7,926 nt of DNA, taken from NCBI GenBank assembly GCA_050289385.1, contig JBNKFQ010000113.1, positions 1-7,926 of the forward strand. The letters run 5' to 3'. The notes under the pieces are model-generated. The model was not told the origin of the DNA. It worked only from the letters and a program-made list of their open reading frames with translations, and searched no databases. The position numbers and the translations under genes were made by a program. The DNA comes from JBNKFQ01 sp050289385. Its GTDB lineage: Bacteria; Pseudomonadota; Gammaproteobacteria; Pseudomonadales; Porticoccaceae. Below are positions 6,327 through 7,926 of this stretch, in pieces. How positions within the stretch are numbered: position 1 is the stretch's first letter; every line of letters begins with the position of its first letter.

Positions 6327-7926
6327 TTACTTATTTTTATCTGCCGTGGAGGCTTGTAACCACTCCCGCCCGGTACGTAATTTGAAATCGCGAGGCGGTT
6401 CAATGCCCAGCAAGTGCTCGACATAATAGTCCCAAACGCAGCGAAGGGTATAGCCGGTGGAAAAGTGGCCGACATTGGGCAGCAACAACATGTCAATGTG
6501 TTTGTCCAGTTTTTGCAGGGCGTCCACCAGGCGCAGGCTGGTGGCCAAGGGAATCACGTTGTCGAGCATGCCGTGAATCAACAGCAAGCGGCCGCGCAGA
6601 TTGGCCGCTAAACTGGCAAACGGTTCACCCCGCCAGTGCTCCCCCACCATTCCGGGCATCGCCCCCATCATGCGCCCATCCATCCCCGGTGCTACCCCTA
6701 CCCCGACGGTGTAGAAATCCGGGTGCTTGAGCAGACCAGTCACCGCAGTCGAGGAGCTAGTGTGGCCACCGACTCCGACACGGCTGGTATCAACGTAGTC
6801 ATATCGCTTGGCCAAATGCTGAATCCAGGCGATGCAGTCCTCCTGACTGTAGCGGTCGGAGATCGAGGTGCGGGTATTGTTGAGCGCCCGCGAGCGCAGC
6901 CCCGCTGCGCCAGCATTGACCATCACTACTACAAAGCCCAGCTCCGCCAGCGCTGCCGGGCCGTAAAAACCTCCAGGCCCCTTCAGACCATTGGTAAAGG
7001 AACCGGTGGGTGCAAAGCAATGGTAAGAGTAATCAATCACCGGGTAGCGCCTGTCAGGGTCAAAATCCGAGGGGCGAAACACCACTCCGTAAATATCGGT
7101 TTTGCCGTCCGCCCCCTTGAAGATCAGGCCTTCCGGCCAGCGCCAGTTGTCGGGCAGGCCGGAGACATCGGCTTTTTCCACTGTCATCACCTCCCTGCCG
7201 TCGCGGTCCAGCAGAATGGTCACCGGCGCCTGCTGGACCGTCGACCGGGTGGTGACCACATAGTTGCCGTTGGGGGACACCCCGAGGGCATCATGAAAAC
7301 GACTAAAGTCGGCACCAACAACATAATCGTAATCTCCGGCTATCAATTCCACCAATTCACCGGTGTCGATATTGACCCGGCAAATATCGCAGAAATAGGG
7401 ATTGCGCCCCTTGTGACGACCGGCTGTTTGAATCCATAACTCGCGCCGCGCGGCATCGTAGCGCAACACATTGCGGACCAGCCAATTACCCCGAGTGACC
7501 GGACGCTTGAGCTTGCCGCTGTCGAGTTCATAAAGATAAAGGTGCGACCAACCACTGCGCTCGGAAAACCAGATCAGTTCGTTGGTTTGCGGCAGCGGTG
7601 TGATCAACAGCCCGATATGAGACAGAGGCACAAAAGAGGTGATGGGGTAATCGGCGGTGTCCTCAATCAGCAACGTTGCACGGCCGCTGCGGGTATCCAG
7701 CCTCAGCAACCGCACGGCTTTTTCATCCCGAGTGCGCTCCACGAGGTAAGCATGGCGATTGTCATTGTCCCACCAACCGCGATGACCGCGAAAATAGCCC
7801 ATATAGGGTGGATAAGTTACCGGCACTGAGTAGTCAGCAAACTGCGTGTGTCCGCTCTCCATGTCGATGCAGGCAAAGCGGTACATTTCGATGTGCTCGT
7901 CGCCGGGAAAGGCCACCCGACGGTCC
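6327..7926 (-). CDS. S9-family (DPP-IV-like) protein with Thr in the nucleophile position, copy C (5' end outside window)
   Basis: This is the C-terminal 532 residues of a third paralogue. The frame is open to the right edge. The first visible codons, DRRVAFPGDEHIE, match residue 295 onward of copy A, so about 290 residues, including any Tat signal, lie outside. The GTG at 7916 is the Val of that conserved motif and not a start. Visible propeller landmarks are WFSERSGWSHLYLYE and the NPYFCD loop. The hydrolase domain has YPVIDYSY, HGMLDNV (Asp at 6563-6561) and PNVGH (His at 6467-6465), and ends in the WDYYVEHLLGIEPP motif typical of this S9 subfamily. The elbow reads RVGVGGHTSSS: the G-H-x spacing is kept but Thr (6761-6759) sits in the Ser column, followed by three Ser. 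It is clearly more diverged than copies A and B are from each other, with about eight fewer residues in the loop before the QED helix. It is probably a separate transcription unit from copies B and A. Confidence 0.9.
   Translation of the reverse strand, partial: DRRVAFPGDEHIEMYRFACIDMESGHTQFADYSVPVTYPPYMGYFRGHRGWWDNDNRHAYLVERTRDEKAVRLLRLDTRSGRATLLIEDTADYPITSFVPLSHIGLLITPLPQTNELIWFSERSGWSHLYLYELDSGKLKRPVTRGNWLVRNVLRYDAARRELWIQTAGRHKGRNPYFCDICRVNIDTGELVELIAGDYDYVVGADFSRFHDALGVSPNGNYVVTTRSTVQQAPVTILLDRDGREVMTVEKADVSGLPDNWRWPEGLIFKGADGKTDIYGVVFRPSDFDPDRRYPVIDYSYHCFAPTGSFTNGLKGPGGFYGPAALAELGFVVVMVNAGAAGLRSRALNNTRTSISDRYSQEDCIAWIQHLAKRYDYVDTSRVGVGGHTSSSTAVTGLLKHPDFYTVGVGVAPGMDGRMMGAMPGMVGEHWRGEPFASLAANLRGRLLLIHGMLDNVIPLATSLRLVDALQKLDKHIDMLLLPNVGHFSTGYTLRCVWDYYVEHLLGIEPPRDFKLRTGREWLQASTADKNK

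Noticed and set aside
6206..6496. 96-codon minus-strand frame overlapping the end of S9 copy C
   Set aside because: Its first half is a frame-shifted reading of the conserved copy C C-terminus. The rest runs into AT-rich intergenic sequence with no ribosome site at its internal ATGs.
6636..7439. 267-codon open frame on the plus strand inside S9 copy C
   Set aside because: It is antisense to the conserved propeller and hydrolase coding sequence. The translation is low in recognisable structure, and openness is explained by the GC-biased codon use of the real gene.
7914..7916. GTG at 7916 as the start of S9 copy C
   Set aside because: This codon is the Val of the conserved DRRVAFP propeller motif. 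The frame stays open to the window edge, so the true start lies outside.
1..7926. CRISPR arrays, tRNA or rRNA genes, insertion sequences
   Set aside because: I saw no spaced direct repeats, no tRNA-like cloverleaf landmarks, and no transposase motifs or terminal inverted repeats. The only long repeats are the paralogous coding regions themselves.

Overview
The window is a fragment of a gammaproteobacterial chromosome. The evidence is a type II secretion ATPase of the GspE type, long Tat signal peptides and moderate GC. I cannot name the genus; a marine or polymer-degrading lineage would fit, but that is inference. Every gene I can support is on the minus strand, so transcription runs from high to low coordinates.

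Layout in order of transcription: (1) 7926-6327, the C-terminal two thirds of a first S9-family (DPP-IV-like) protein, cut by the right edge. (2) 6326-5931, a 396-nt spacer with two hairpins that look like intrinsic terminators and, somewhere, the start signals for the next pair. (3) 5930-3360, a complete 856-residue Tat-exported S9-family protein. (4) 3325-854, a second complete Tat-exported S9-family protein, 823 residues from the preferred start, 34 nt after the previous stop and so probably co-transcribed with it. (5) 853-564, a 290-nt spacer with a good intrinsic terminator for the pair, a perfect 18-bp palindrome and a possible weak promoter for the next gene. (6) 563-1, the first 187 codons of gspE, cut by the left edge.

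The three S9 proteins are paralogues. Each keeps the propeller and hydrolase landmarks seen in bacterial DPP-IV-like peptidases, including the catalytic-Asp loop and the C-terminal catalytic His. None has the nucleophile elbow G-x-S-x-G. Where ordinary relatives read RVGIYGHSGGG, two copies read RVG-x-x-EFGSIPH and the third reads RVGVGGHTSSS. The catalytic Ser column therefore holds Gly, Gly and Thr. The two closest copies keep EFGSIPH and a 37-residue run around the catalytic Asp identical, despite many synonymous changes. That suggests they are maintained by selection and are not decaying. This is the most interesting signal here: a tandem family of exported S9-fold proteins that are either pseudoenzymes (binding, sensing or scaffolding) or have unusual active-site chemistry.

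How the genes might work together is inference only. Two of the S9 proteins have Tat signals and should reach the periplasm folded. The neighbouring gene codes for the ATPase of the machine that exports folded periplasmic proteins, so a Tat-then-T2SS route is possible. A terminator separates gspE from the S9 genes, so this may be neighbourhood only.
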